DNA of 62,152 bases from Lachnospiraceae bacterium UBA3850 (GTDB lineage: Bacteria; Bacillota; Clostridia; Lachnospirales; Lachnospiraceae). A program made the position numbers and the translations under genes. The stretch is from the NCBI GenBank assembly GCA_002392655.1, contig DGHK01000044.1:1-62152 (forward strand), given 5' to 3'. Of this stretch, positions 24,387 through 32,624 are shown piece by piece (the first letter of the stretch is position 1; each line of letters starts with the position of its first letter). The notes under the pieces were generated by a model that saw only the letters and a list, made by a program, of their open reading frames with translations, did not search any database and was not told the origin of the DNA.

Positions 24387-25643
24387 ATGCTTCTATCACA
24401 TAGGACAAAAATATCACTGAATAATGATTATTCAAATATAATAGGTCATATGTGTTATGCTGCATATAAGCTTTGGAATGTAGGTAATTATGAGAGGCTG
24501 AATTATAAAGAGCTTGGATTATCTGAATATCCGGACTGGTATTATCAGAAAAAATATCATAAAGATGATATGTGGTATAAACAACTTCCGTCACAGACTG
24601 CACAAGAGGTTTTGAAGCTTCTTGATAAGTCATGGAAGTCATTTTATGTTCTCCAGAAAACACATGGGATAGAGAACCCCAGACCTCCAAGATTCAAACA
24701 GGCTCCTATAGTTATAACATATATGCAGAATGCTATAGTTCATGAGAAAGGTTCTGATGTTGTACGTCTTTCTCTTCCAAAGCAACTTAAGATACTTATG
24801 TCTGAAACATATGGTATAAGTGATAATTACATTTATCTTAAAAATAAGGTTTTTAAGGACACGGATACCATAAAGCAGATTAAGATATATCCACCGGAAG
24901 GAGACAAATGCGATATTATAGTTGTTTATGAGGTGGAGGATATAATGCCTCTTCCTGATAATGGCAGATATCTGTCTATTGATCTTGGACTTCACAATCT
25001 TATGACATGTTATGATTCAACAAATGGAGATACGTTTATTGTGGGAAGAAAATATCTTTCTATATGCAACTATTTTAATAAAGAGATTGCCCGTGTGCAG
25101 TCTCAGTGGTCATCCTTGCAGAGTGGAAAAGGAATTAAATATCCCAAGTCATCAAAACACATACAACGAATCCATAAGAAGAAAAATAATTCCATAAATG
25201 ATTATCTTCACAAAGTTACCAGATATATAGTTTCATATTGTGTAGAAAATCATATAAATACGGTAGTTATTGGTGATATCACAAACATACGTAAAGACAA
25301 TGATTTGGGGAATGTAACAAATCAAAAACTGCATTCACTTCCATTTGCAAAGATATATATGATGTTACAGTATAAGTTGAAAATGAAAGGGATAATTCTG
25401 ATAAAACAAAATGAAGCATATACCAGTCAGACCAGTCCACTGAGCAGAGAAGTATCAAAGGAGTCTGCTCAAAAGAGCAATCGTATAAAAAGAGGGTTAT
25501 ATAAGGATGGAGACAAGAGTTGGAATGCAGACTGTGTAGGGGCATACAATATACTAAAATTACATTTATCTGCAAAAAAAATAAATGTAGAACTTAATCC
25601 AAATGAAGTTAAAAATCCATTTGTAGCAAAAGTAGCTGTGTAA
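24387..25643 (+). CDS. tnpB: TnpB, RNA-guided nuclease of the IS element, atypical RuvC-II
   Basis: A 418-residue TnpB/OrfB. RuvC-I is LSIDLGLHNLMT (D199) and RuvC-III is NADCVGAYNIL (D382). In the RuvC-II place, where most TnpB have a glutamate (IVIEDL), this has VVIGDIT: glycine 296 followed by D297. An alternative glutamate lies in NEAYTSQTSP (E343). The usual CXXC...CXXC zinc finger before RuvC-III is missing; RIKRGLY stands there. Such GD-type relatives occur and some TnpB groups with a moved glutamate are known. The gene is intact with GAAGGGGG before the ATG. Confidence 0.93.
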   Translation: MLLSHRTKISLNNDYSNIIGHMCYAAYKLWNVGNYERLNYKELGLSEYPDWYYQKKYHKDDMWYKQLPSQTAQEVLKLLDKSWKSFYVLQKTHGIENPRPPRFKQAPIVITYMQNAIVHEKGSDVVRLSLPKQLKILMSETYGISDNYIYLKNKVFKDTDTIKQIKIYPPEGDKCDIIVVYEVEDIMPLPDNGRYLSIDLGLHNLMTCYDSTNGDTFIVGRKYLSICNYFNKEIARVQSQWSSLQSGKGIKYPKSSKHIQRIHKKKNNSINDYLHKVTRYIVSYCVENHINTVVIGDITNIRKDNDLGNVTNQKLHSLPFAKIYMMLQYKLKMKGIILIKQNEAYTSQTSPLSREVSKESAQKSNRIKRGLYKDGDKSWNADCVGAYNILKLHLSAKKINVELNPNEVKNPFVAKVAV

Positions 25644-25737
25644 AAAGCAGTATTGGTGTCATGGACGCACCCTGAATCTACGGAGCGAAAGCTCCGCACA
25701 TCAGATGCTCTGGCAATTCAATTGCCGAGTAGTTCAC
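25600..25737 (+). ncRNA. Candidate omega RNA (reRNA) at the tnpB 3' end and right end
   Basis: TnpB guide RNAs are made from the 3' end of the gene and the right end of the element. Here that stretch has a perfect CGGAGC-GAAA-GCTCCG hairpin with a GNRA tetraloop (25681-25696) and the right-end hairpin. The guide would begin just beyond the right end, near 25738. The 5' end of the RNA is a guess. Confidence 0.5.
25708..25729 (+). repeat. Right-end hairpin of the IS element
   Basis: CTC, bulged T, GGCAATT, C, AATTGCC, GAG. Compared with the left end, one T-A pair has become C-G, so pairing is kept, which supports a functional structure. Confidence 0.8.
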
Positions 25738-25790
25738 GCATTAGCTTAGCTTTAAGAAAAAGAGAACTTGAAGAAAAAAGAGGAATTAAA

Positions 25791-27578
25791 GTGGCATACG
25801 ACGGAATAGTGATAAGCAATATCATACATGATATAAAGGAGGCCTGCGAAGGGGGACGTGTTCTTAAGATTCAGCAGCCTTCTTCTGATGTTATTACGCT
25901 TACAATAAAAGGATATAAGGGTCAGACAAAACTATATATATCATGCAATGCATCGCTTCCGATTGTTTATATAGCGGACAGCCTTCCACCTGCACCGATG
26001 CAGGCTCCTGCGTTCTGTATGCTTCTCAGAAAGCATCTGGGGAACGGTCGTTTCGTAGGTGTTATACAGCCGGGCTTTGATCGTGTTTTCGATTTTGCTT
26101 TTGAGCATATGGATGAGATGGGTGATATCGGAACAAAGCATCTCATAGTTGAGATAATGGGGCGTCAGAGTAACATCATCCTAACTGATTCTGATATGAA
26201 GATAATCGATCTGGTTAAAAGAGTTATGCCGGATCTTAGTGATGCTGTATCAAACAATAGTGATAAGGAAGTGAGAATACTCTATCCGGGTCAGGAGTAT
26301 AAGGCTCCGGAAGGACAGGGGAAGATTGATATAGTAAGTGATTACAGCAGAGGTGTTTTATCTGATACGCTGGCTGGAAAGAGTACAAATGTTTCTAAGG
26401 CTATATTCACCTCATTTACAGGCTTTTCCAAGGGAATCGCTGAAGAAATAGTATATCGATCACGCATAGATGCCAGAGCAGCATTTAATGAGCTTACAGG
26501 CGATGAGAAGGAAAGAGTTCTGGACGCTTTTGAAGAGATAATAAAATGTATTAAGGAAGGTAGCTTCAATCCGTGTATAGCATATGTGGATGGAGTAGCA
26601 AAGGACTATCACTCAATTAAGCTTACAAGATTTGATGAGCTTAGCTGTCCTGAGGATGCAACTATCAGCGGACTCTTGCGTGAATTCTATCAGCAGAAGG
26701 AAAAGAGCATTACGATTAAATCATCATCGTCTGATATAAAGAAGCTTCTTACAACACTTATTGAAAGAGCAACTAAGAAGTATGACCTTCAGCTCTCACA
26801 GATGAAGGATACTGAGGACAGAGATAAGTACAAGGTTTACGGAGAGCTAATAAATACCTATGGCTACAATCTTAAAGGCGGAGACAGTGAGCTTACGTGC
26901 ATTAATTATTATGATAATCAGGAGATAACTATTCCGCTTGATCCGAACCTTACAGCACAGGAGAATTCGCAGAAGTATTTTGCCAAGTATAATAAAAAGA
27001 AGAGAACCTTTGTTGCACTGACAGAATTTCTTGAGAAGACAAAGGAGGAACTGGATTATCTGCTTTCAGCTAAGCACAGTCTCGATATGGCATCCGGTGA
27101 TGAGGATATCGCTCAGCTGAGACAGGAGCTTGAAAAGGCTGATATCATCAAAAAGAAAAAATCCTCAAAGGGAGAGAGGAGGATCAAGGCGAGCGAACCG
27201 CTGCATTTTATCTCTTCGGATGGTTATGATATCTATGTCGGAAAGAACAATATTCAGAACGACGAGCTTACATTTGGCTTTGCAGAAGGTAAGGATATTT
27301 GGTTCCATGCAAAGCAGATGCCCGGCTCGCATGTTATCGTTAAGCTGAAGGCAAATGATAAGGGACTGATGGATCTTCCTGACAGAGTTTTTGAGGAGGC
27401 TGCGTCACTTGCTGCATTCTACTCCAGCGGCAAGGAAGCCCCGAAGGTTGAGATAGACTACACAGAGAGAAAGAATCTGAAGAAGCCACCACAGGCAAAG
27501 CCGGGGTATGTCATATATCATACCAACTATTCGATGATGGCAGAGCCGAAAATCGAAGGGGTGAATCAAGTCACTTAG
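25791..27578 (+). CDS. rqcH: RqcH (NFACT protein; Rqc2/FbpA homologue)
   Basis: A 595-residue NFACT protein: NFACT-N (VAYDGIVISNIIHDIKEACE), a central coiled-coil region, and the NFACT-R domain (ISSDGYDIYVGKNNIQNDEL, GKDIWFHAKQMPGSHVIVKL). RqcH binds split 60S-like large subunits and adds C-terminal alanine tails to stalled peptides. The longer open frame from 25653 reads through the IS right end; I place the start at GTG 25791, with AAGAGGAATT before it and the canonical (V/M)AxDGI beginning. The IS lies 54 bp upstream, so the native promoter may be displaced. Confidence 0.94.
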   Translation: MAYDGIVISNIIHDIKEACEGGRVLKIQQPSSDVITLTIKGYKGQTKLYISCNASLPIVYIADSLPPAPMQAPAFCMLLRKHLGNGRFVGVIQPGFDRVFDFAFEHMDEMGDIGTKHLIVEIMGRQSNIILTDSDMKIIDLVKRVMPDLSDAVSNNSDKEVRILYPGQEYKAPEGQGKIDIVSDYSRGVLSDTLAGKSTNVSKAIFTSFTGFSKGIAEEIVYRSRIDARAAFNELTGDEKERVLDAFEEIIKCIKEGSFNPCIAYVDGVAKDYHSIKLTRFDELSCPEDATISGLLREFYQQKEKSITIKSSSSDIKKLLTTLIERATKKYDLQLSQMKDTEDRDKYKVYGELINTYGYNLKGGDSELTCINYYDNQEITIPLDPNLTAQENSQKYFAKYNKKKRTFVALTEFLEKTKEELDYLLSAKHSLDMASGDEDIAQLRQELEKADIIKKKKSSKGERRIKASEPLHFISSDGYDIYVGKNNIQNDELTFGFAEGKDIWFHAKQMPGSHVIVKLKANDKGLMDLPDRVFEEAASLAAFYSSGKEAPKVEIDYTERKNLKKPPQAKPGYVIYHTNYSMMAEPKIEGVNQVT

Positions 27579-27587
27579 TGGATTAAA

Positions 27588-27616
27588 TTGAAAATAGTTT
27601 TTATATAATTTTATAT
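27588..27616 (+). promoter_or_regulatory. Possible promoter of the choline-binding-type protein
   Basis: TTGAAA (27588-27593) and TTATAT (27611-27616) at 17 bp, with a perfect TATAAT also at 27604-27609. The region is very AT-rich, so the match is weak evidence. Confidence 0.35.
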
Positions 27617-27649
27617 GTTACATCATTTTAAATATGGGAGGTTTAAAAT

Positions 27650-29233
27650 ATGCTAAAAAAGATTGAAAAACTGAAAAAACTAGTCGCTATAATCCTTACG
27701 TTTTCTTTTGTTTTTTCTGTACTTGTTTTTAGTTCTTCAGAAGCTTTTGCGGTAGATGGTACATGGAAGAGTGATGAAACGGGTTGGTGGTATGAATACG
27801 CGAGTGGTAATTATCCTAGAAGTAAGTGGTTGGAGATAAATGGCTACTGGTATTATTTTTTAGTTAACGGATATTTGAAAACTAATGGATATTGGAAGGG
27901 TTACTGGTTAGGTGAAACCGGTGAGTGGGATCCTGCATATTCAAATGGTCACTGGTGTAGTGATTCAAATGGATGGTGGTTTGAGGATGCTGGATGGTAT
28001 CCTACGTCTCAGTGGCTTAGTATAGATAATAGGTGGTACTACTTTAAAGCGGATGGCTATATGGCTACGGATTGCTGGATAGATGGTTGTTATTTAGATG
28101 ACAATGGAAATTGGGATCCGGATTTTAAGAGTGGTTCTGGAAATTCATTGGGACTGTATGCAACAGGCGACAGTCATGTGGCTGACGATGATTTTCCATT
28201 TGGTTTTGATAGCCGAATGAAGCATTCATACGATAAAATCGCAAGTGTTGACGGTATTGATTTTGTAAGAGCCTATTCTAAACTGAATGACAGGTATGAT
28301 TATGACTGGGGAATAGTTGATTATCTTAATGGATATGGTACGATTCATTATTATCTATATGTTTCAAAAGAAGTAGATACAAAAGATTTTTATGTTATAT
28401 ATAATGGGGATGAAGGTTTTAGGGATTTTGGTAATGGCTATGCGCAGTATATCCCAAACGCTAATGCTCCTGTTGCAGTAACATACGCAAAGTATGTCGA
28501 TGATAATGAAGAAATGTGTTTAAATATAAGAGATATGAATACTAATGCCATAAGATGCGAATATATGGCAGAAAAAGGATATAAAAAGTATATAGATCTG
28601 GAGATACAACATAGCGATTCGGGCAAACTAAGCTTTGATTTCTATTACAAAGATACAAAACTTACCACAATAAGTGTAAACAGCGAGGCGACTGCTGCGA
28701 CAGTCACAGAAAAATCGAATACAAATAAGATTCTTTCAGATGTGTTAAAATATAAATCTAATATGACAGATTCTGAGCTTATTAGTGCATCATGCTATTG
28801 GATTAGGCAGCAGAATTATAACGATGGATATACATGCTGGAGCTGCCATGGGGTTGCTGATATAATGAAAACCAGAAATCTCTCTTCGGTTGCTCTTTCC
28901 TGCTCTTATCAAAGGGGTAATGGGATTGAAAATGTATATGGATCCTATTATTCTCTTTCACCTAATAGAAGAGTGACTAATGGAGATGAAAACAGTATAG
29001 GTCACCGTATCTGTCTTATATTTACTGATTCGTCACATTATGCATTCGTTCAGGTTGAAGGAAACTCAGGACATTTTATGTATAAATGGGAGCCTGAAGA
29101 CATATTAGTTAGTTCAATATATAATAAAGTTGAATTTTTGAGAGATTATGATACTGTGTACGATATGGTAAAAGGAGATTATGGTATAGATTTAAAAACA
29201 TTTGATCCACTTAATTGTAAGACTTGGTATTAA
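27650..29233 (+). CDS. Secreted protein with choline-binding-type wall repeats
   Basis: A 527-residue secreted protein. The signal peptide ends near AFA-VDG (residue ~35). Residues about 38-165 hold aromatic glucan/choline-binding repeats: GWWYEYASGNYPRSKWLEIN, GYWYYFLVNGYL, then GWWFEDAGWYPTSQWLSIDN, RWYYFKADGYM. The rest (about 170-527) is unrecognised; CWSCHGVADIMK (about 398-409), and a later SSHYAFVQVEG, recall a papain/transglutaminase Cys-His pair, but I cannot support that firmly. GGGAGG precedes the ATG. Codons look more AT-rich than neighbours, which may mean transfer. It may bind phosphocholine made by the lic genes. Confidence 0.8.
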   Translation: MLKKIEKLKKLVAIILTFSFVFSVLVFSSSEAFAVDGTWKSDETGWWYEYASGNYPRSKWLEINGYWYYFLVNGYLKTNGYWKGYWLGETGEWDPAYSNGHWCSDSNGWWFEDAGWYPTSQWLSIDNRWYYFKADGYMATDCWIDGCYLDDNGNWDPDFKSGSGNSLGLYATGDSHVADDDFPFGFDSRMKHSYDKIASVDGIDFVRAYSKLNDRYDYDWGIVDYLNGYGTIHYYLYVSKEVDTKDFYVIYNGDEGFRDFGNGYAQYIPNANAPVAVTYAKYVDDNEEMCLNIRDMNTNAIRCEYMAEKGYKKYIDLEIQHSDSGKLSFDFYYKDTKLTTISVNSEATAATVTEKSNTNKILSDVLKYKSNMTDSELISASCYWIRQQNYNDGYTCWSCHGVADIMKTRNLSSVALSCSYQRGNGIENVYGSYYSLSPNRRVTNGDENSIGHRICLIFTDSSHYAFVQVEGNSGHFMYKWEPEDILVSSIYNKVEFLRDYDTVYDMVKGDYGIDLKTFDPLNCKTWY

Positions 29234-29308
29234 AAAGGAATAGAATTATCGGTCGCTATTATTATATAGTTAATCTATAAGGATTTTATCTATGTATGGG
29301 GGGTACAT

Positions 29309-30649
29309 ATGTTAATAGATTATAGTAAGGAATATAGGAGTAAGCTTAAAACTCCGGAGGAAGCGGTAGGGGTTGTAAAAAACGGTGACTGGGTTGACTA
29401 TACCAGTTCGCTTGGAATGCCCGTTCTGCTTGATAGGGCGCTTGCAAAGAGAAGGGACGAACTAAAGGATGTAAAGATCAGAGGTAATCTGATTCCGGGG
29501 CCGATTGAGGTAGCAGAGTGTGATCCGTCAAGAGAACATTTTATATATCATAGCTGGCACTTTTCACAGTATGAGAGGAAGCTCTGTGACAGGAACCTCT
29601 GTTATTATATACCGATGGTGTTCCAGTATAATGCTGCTTATTATGAATTCTTTATTGATGTAAATGTAGTAATGGTCAGTGTTGCACCGATGGATAAGCA
29701 TGGATACTTCAATTTCTCTGTAAATACGGGTGTAGCCGGCCCCATCTGTGAGAAGGCTGGTATCGTAATTGTTGAAGTAAATGAAAATATGCCAACTATT
29801 CATGGTGGTTATAATGAGTCGATACATATATCGGATGTCGATATTGTTGTAGAGGGAGAACATGAGCCTTTCAAAAATTTCCTTCCGATACAGCCGCGTG
29901 ATATCGACTGGAAGATAGCAAATCATATAATTCCTTATATCGTAGATGGTGCGACTCTTCAGCTTGGAATCGGTGCTATTCCAAATGCAGTAGGTGCGCT
30001 TATATCAGAGAGCGATGTAAAGGATCTGGGAATGCATACTGAGCTTTGTACAGATGCGTATCTCGAGTTATACCGTTCAGGAAAGCTTACCAATAAAAGA
30101 AAAAGCATAGATAAAGGAAAAGGCGTTTTCGGATGTGCTGTTGGTTCTACGGATCTATATGAATGGCTGGATGATAATCCGGGAATTGCTGCATTTCCTC
30201 TTGAGTATGTTAACCGTCCGTTTGTCATAGCACAGATTGACAACATGGTTTCAATAAATGGATGCGTTGCGGTGGATCTTTACGGTCAGGTTGCGTCTGA
30301 GAGCTTTGAAGGAAGACATATAAGCGGTACCGGTGGTCAGCTGGACTTTCTTACCGGAGCTTCTGCGTCGAGAGGCGGAAAGGCATTTATCTGTATGACA
30401 TCAACTTATAAGGACAGGGATGGAAACAGAAGGTCCTGCATAACTCCGCAGTTTAACGGGGATATCATAACCTCTCCGAGAAGTCAGGTTTACTTTATTG
30501 TAACGGAGTTCGGTGTTGTTAATCTTGAGGGGAAATCAACCTGGGAGAGAGCGGAGGATCTTATCTCGATAGCTCATCCTGACTTTCGTGATGGTCTCAT
30601 AAAGGAGGCTGAGGAAAGAAGGATATGGAGAAGATCGAACAAGAGGTAG
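29309..30649 (+). CDS. Acetyl-CoA hydrolase/transferase family; probable butyryl-CoA:acetate CoA-transferase
   Basis: A 446-residue class I CoA-transferase. Size and motifs follow the butyryl-CoA:acetate / 4-hydroxybutyrate CoA-transferase group: VAPMDKHGYFNFSVNTG, IVEVNENMP, LQLGIGAIPNAVGALI, LGMHTELCTDA (with the probable catalytic glutamate), SGTGGQLDFLTGA and the end SIAHPDFRDGLIKEAEERRI. It would swap CoA between a short acyl-CoA and acetate, and may form butyrate. EYVNRPF differs somewhat from Roseburia enzymes, so a paralogue with another acid is possible. GGGGGG precedes the ATG. No other butyrate genes are in the window. Confidence 0.88.
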   Translation: MLIDYSKEYRSKLKTPEEAVGVVKNGDWVDYTSSLGMPVLLDRALAKRRDELKDVKIRGNLIPGPIEVAECDPSREHFIYHSWHFSQYERKLCDRNLCYYIPMVFQYNAAYYEFFIDVNVVMVSVAPMDKHGYFNFSVNTGVAGPICEKAGIVIVEVNENMPTIHGGYNESIHISDVDIVVEGEHEPFKNFLPIQPRDIDWKIANHIIPYIVDGATLQLGIGAIPNAVGALISESDVKDLGMHTELCTDAYLELYRSGKLTNKRKSIDKGKGVFGCAVGSTDLYEWLDDNPGIAAFPLEYVNRPFVIAQIDNMVSINGCVAVDLYGQVASESFEGRHISGTGGQLDFLTGASASRGGKAFICMTSTYKDRDGNRRSCITPQFNGDIITSPRSQVYFIVTEFGVVNLEGKSTWERAEDLISIAHPDFRDGLIKEAEERRIWRRSNKR

Positions 30650-30652
30650 GAC

Positions 30653-30674
30653 GGCGCCTGCAACGGCGCTTGTA
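30653..30674 (+). terminator. Short GC-rich hairpin after the CoA-transferase gene
   Basis: GCGCC (30654-30658), TGCAAC, GGCGC (30665-30669), then TTGTATT. The stem is short and the T run broken, so it is a modest terminator. Confidence 0.5.
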
Positions 30675-30685
30675 TTCAGAAATGA

Positions 30686-30714
30686 TTGAAATATGAATAA
30701 GGTTATTATATAAT
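30686..30714 (+). promoter_or_regulatory. Promoter of the yicC-gmk operon
   Basis: TTGAAA (30686-30691), 17 bp, TATAAT (30709-30714). It is followed at once by a 14-bp palindrome near the start site. Confidence 0.85.
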
Positions 30715-30721
30715 CACTATG

Positions 30722-30735
30722 TATGCGTACGCATA
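30722..30735. promoter_or_regulatory. Palindrome TATGCGTACGCATA at the yicC start site (operator candidate)
   Basis: A perfect 14-bp palindrome placed 8-21 bp after the -10 box, so at about +2 to +15. It is suited to a repressor. Chance palindromes of this length are rare but not excluded. Confidence 0.5.
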
Positions 30736-30764
30736 AATATGTGATTTACATATAGAGGTAGAAA

Positions 30765-31655
30765 ATGGTTTACAGTATGACAGGCTTCGGAAGAAGCGAG
30801 TATTCGGATGAGAATAGACGAGTAATCATTGAGATAAAGTCAGTTAATTACAGATACTGTGATATAAGCATAAAGCTTCCTCGCAGTATCAGCAGGTTCG
30901 AGCCTGAACTGAAAAAAAGAGTTAAAAAATATGTTGAGAGAGGAAAGGTTGATGTATTTATTACATATAACAGCCTTAAATCCTCCGGTTATACAGTAAA
31001 GTATGATAAGGAAATAGCCGAGCAGTATATGAATCATTTCCGTCAGATGGAGAAGGATTTCGGACTTGAAGAGGATTATAAGCCTACTGTTCTTGCGAGA
31101 TTTCCTGATGTTCTCACAGTTGAAGAAAGCTTCGAAGTAGAGGATGAAGAATACGAGATCATAGAGAAAGTTCTTGATGCCGCAGGAAAACAGTTTATGG
31201 AGTCCCGCGCTAAAGAAGGCGAGAACCTGAGAGTTGATATTCTGGAAAAGCTGGATGAGCTTGAAGCTCTTACCTGTCAGGTTGATGAGCTTGCTCCAAA
31301 GATCATAGAAGAGTATAGAACCAAGCTTACTGAAAAGGTTGAAAAGCTTCTTGATACTGCAAATATAGATGAGAGCAGAATAGTTCAGGAAGTTACTATT
31401 TATTCTGATAAGGTTTCTGTAGATGAGGAGCTCGTAAGACTTCATAGCCATATCGCTGCTTTCAAGGATATGCTTTCAGCTACTGAGGAGGCATCGGAGA
31501 CTATAGGTCGCAGGATGGACTTTATTGTTCAGGAGATGAACAGGGAGGCGAATACTACGCTTTCAAAGTCAGATACTCTTTCAGTTACTGACATAGGAAT
31601 AGATATGAAGACATGTATCGAGAAGATACGTGAGCAGATACAGAATATAGAATAG
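30765..31655 (+). CDS. yicC: YicC family endoribonuclease
   Basis: A 296-residue YicC/YloC protein, with MVYSMTGFGRSEY at the start and the C-terminal DUF1732 motif DFIVQEMNREANTTLSKSD. E. coli YicC cleaves RNA. The gene heads the conserved Firmicute run leading to gmk and rpoZ, with gmk following by 9 bp; the remA gene often found between them is absent. TAGAGGTAG precedes the ATG. Confidence 0.95.
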   Translation: MVYSMTGFGRSEYSDENRRVIIEIKSVNYRYCDISIKLPRSISRFEPELKKRVKKYVERGKVDVFITYNSLKSSGYTVKYDKEIAEQYMNHFRQMEKDFGLEEDYKPTVLARFPDVLTVEESFEVEDEEYEIIEKVLDAAGKQFMESRAKEGENLRVDILEKLDELEALTCQVDELAPKIIEEYRTKLTEKVEKLLDTANIDESRIVQEVTIYSDKVSVDEELVRLHSHIAAFKDMLSATEEASETIGRRMDFIVQEMNREANTTLSKSDTLSVTDIGIDMKTCIEKIREQIQNIE

Positions 31656-31664
31656 GAGGCTTAT

Positions 31665-32282
31665 ATGTCAAAAGGAAGACTTATTGTTATTTCCGGTTTT
31701 TCTGGATCAGGCAAGGGCACAGTTGTAAAGAAACTGGTTGAAAAGTATGACTATAGCCTATCTATATCAGCAACAACCAGAGCTCCGAGAGAGGGTGAGG
31801 TAGACGGCAGAGAATACTACTTCAAGACAGTTGAAGAGTTTAAGTCTCTGATCGATTATAATGGACTTATAGAGTGGGCACAGTATGTTGAGAACTTTTA
31901 CGGAACACCCAGAAAGTTTGTTGAGGATGAGATAAAGTCCGGAAAGAATGTTATACTGGAGATCGAGGTTCAGGGAGCGATGAGCATCAAGTCCCAGTAT
32001 CCGGATGCACTTCTTATATTTATTTCAACAAAGGATGTTGAGACGCTTCATGACAGACTTGTAAATAGAGGTTCTGAGACAGAGGATGTTATAAAGAAGA
32101 GAATGCAGAGAGCCGCTGAAGAGGCAGAGTCCATGGAGAATTATGAGTTTATTGTTATAAATGATGAACTTGACAAATGCGTTGATGATATTCATTCTAT
32201 AGTAGTCAGCGAATCATGTAAGAAGGAAAACAGAACAGAATTCATGATAGACATAAAAAATCAGCTTACAGCTCAAGCATAA
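31665..32282 (+). CDS. gmk: Guanylate kinase
   Basis: A 205-residue guanylate kinase. The P-loop is SGFSGSGKGTV, and the GMP-binding part has SATTRAPREGEVDGREYYF. It makes GDP from GMP with ATP. AGGAGG lies upstream of the ATG, and it is followed by rpoZ. Confidence 0.97.
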   Translation: MSKGRLIVISGFSGSGKGTVVKKLVEKYDYSLSISATTRAPREGEVDGREYYFKTVEEFKSLIDYNGLIEWAQYVENFYGTPRKFVEDEIKSGKNVILEIEVQGAMSIKSQYPDALLIFISTKDVETLHDRLVNRGSETEDVIKKRMQRAAEEAESMENYEFIVINDELDKCVDDIHSIVVSESCKKENRTEFMIDIKNQLTAQA

Positions 32283-32325
32283 TGCATAGAGATTTGTGGC
32301 GCGAATATACAAGGAGGAAAGAGAT

Positions 32326-32562
32326 ATGATACACCCATCTTATAGTGACCTGATGGAGGTTGCTAACGAAGGAGTAGAGCCGGGAGAACAGCCTGTAGTA
32401 CAGAGCCGTTATTCTATCGTGCTCGCAACAGCAAAAAGAGCTAGACAGCTTATTAGCGGAAGTGAACCGCTTGTAGACGGAACAGAAGGAAAAAAGCCTC
32501 TTTCTATAGCCGTTGAAGAGCTTTATGAAGGAAAAATCAAGATAGTCGGCGATGATGAGTAA
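32326..32562 (+). CDS. rpoZ: RNA polymerase omega subunit
   Basis: A 78-residue omega subunit: SRYSIVLATAKRARQLISGS is the conserved helix, then KKPLSIAVEELYEGKIKIV. The start ATG at 32326 has AAGGAGG; an upstream in-frame start at 32296 is rejected because that site lacks one. It assists assembly of the beta' subunit. The position after gmk is conserved. Confidence 0.92.
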   Translation: MIHPSYSDLMEVANEGVEPGEQPVVQSRYSIVLATAKRARQLISGSEPLVDGTEGKKPLSIAVEELYEGKIKIVGDDE

Positions 32563-32568
32563 ACTGTA

Positions 32569-32597
32569 ATATGTCACGGGTGCCCCCGTGGCATATT
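32569..32597 (+). other. Strong 12-bp hairpin between rpoZ and murE
   Basis: ATATGTCACGGG (32569-32580), loop TGCC, CCCGTGGCATAT (32585-32596), then TCTCTTTAAAAA. One T-G wobble. The T-rich tail is short, so it may be a partial terminator inside the operon, or an mRNA processing/stability element. Confidence 0.65.
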
Positions 32598-32624
32598 CTC
32601 TTTAAAAATCAGAAGGAGAAGAGT

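Larger units (their letters stand above)
23845..25737 (+). mobile_element. IS200/IS605 family insertion element with tnpA and tnpB
   Basis: The unit has a Y1 transposase gene, a TnpB gene and a matched hairpin at each end. The left hairpin (23867-23887) and right hairpin (25708-25729) have the same shape with paired base changes, as expected of TnpA-recognised ends. The ends given here are approximate; a TCAC at 25734-25737 is a candidate right cleavage site, based on known IS608 logic. The element is inserted between glgA and rqcH; both seem intact. Confidence 0.85.

Noticed and set aside
25653..25790. 46 extra codons at the front of rqcH
   Set aside because: They encode the IS right end (hairpins) and not the NFACT domain; GTG 25791 has an RBS and gives the standard start.
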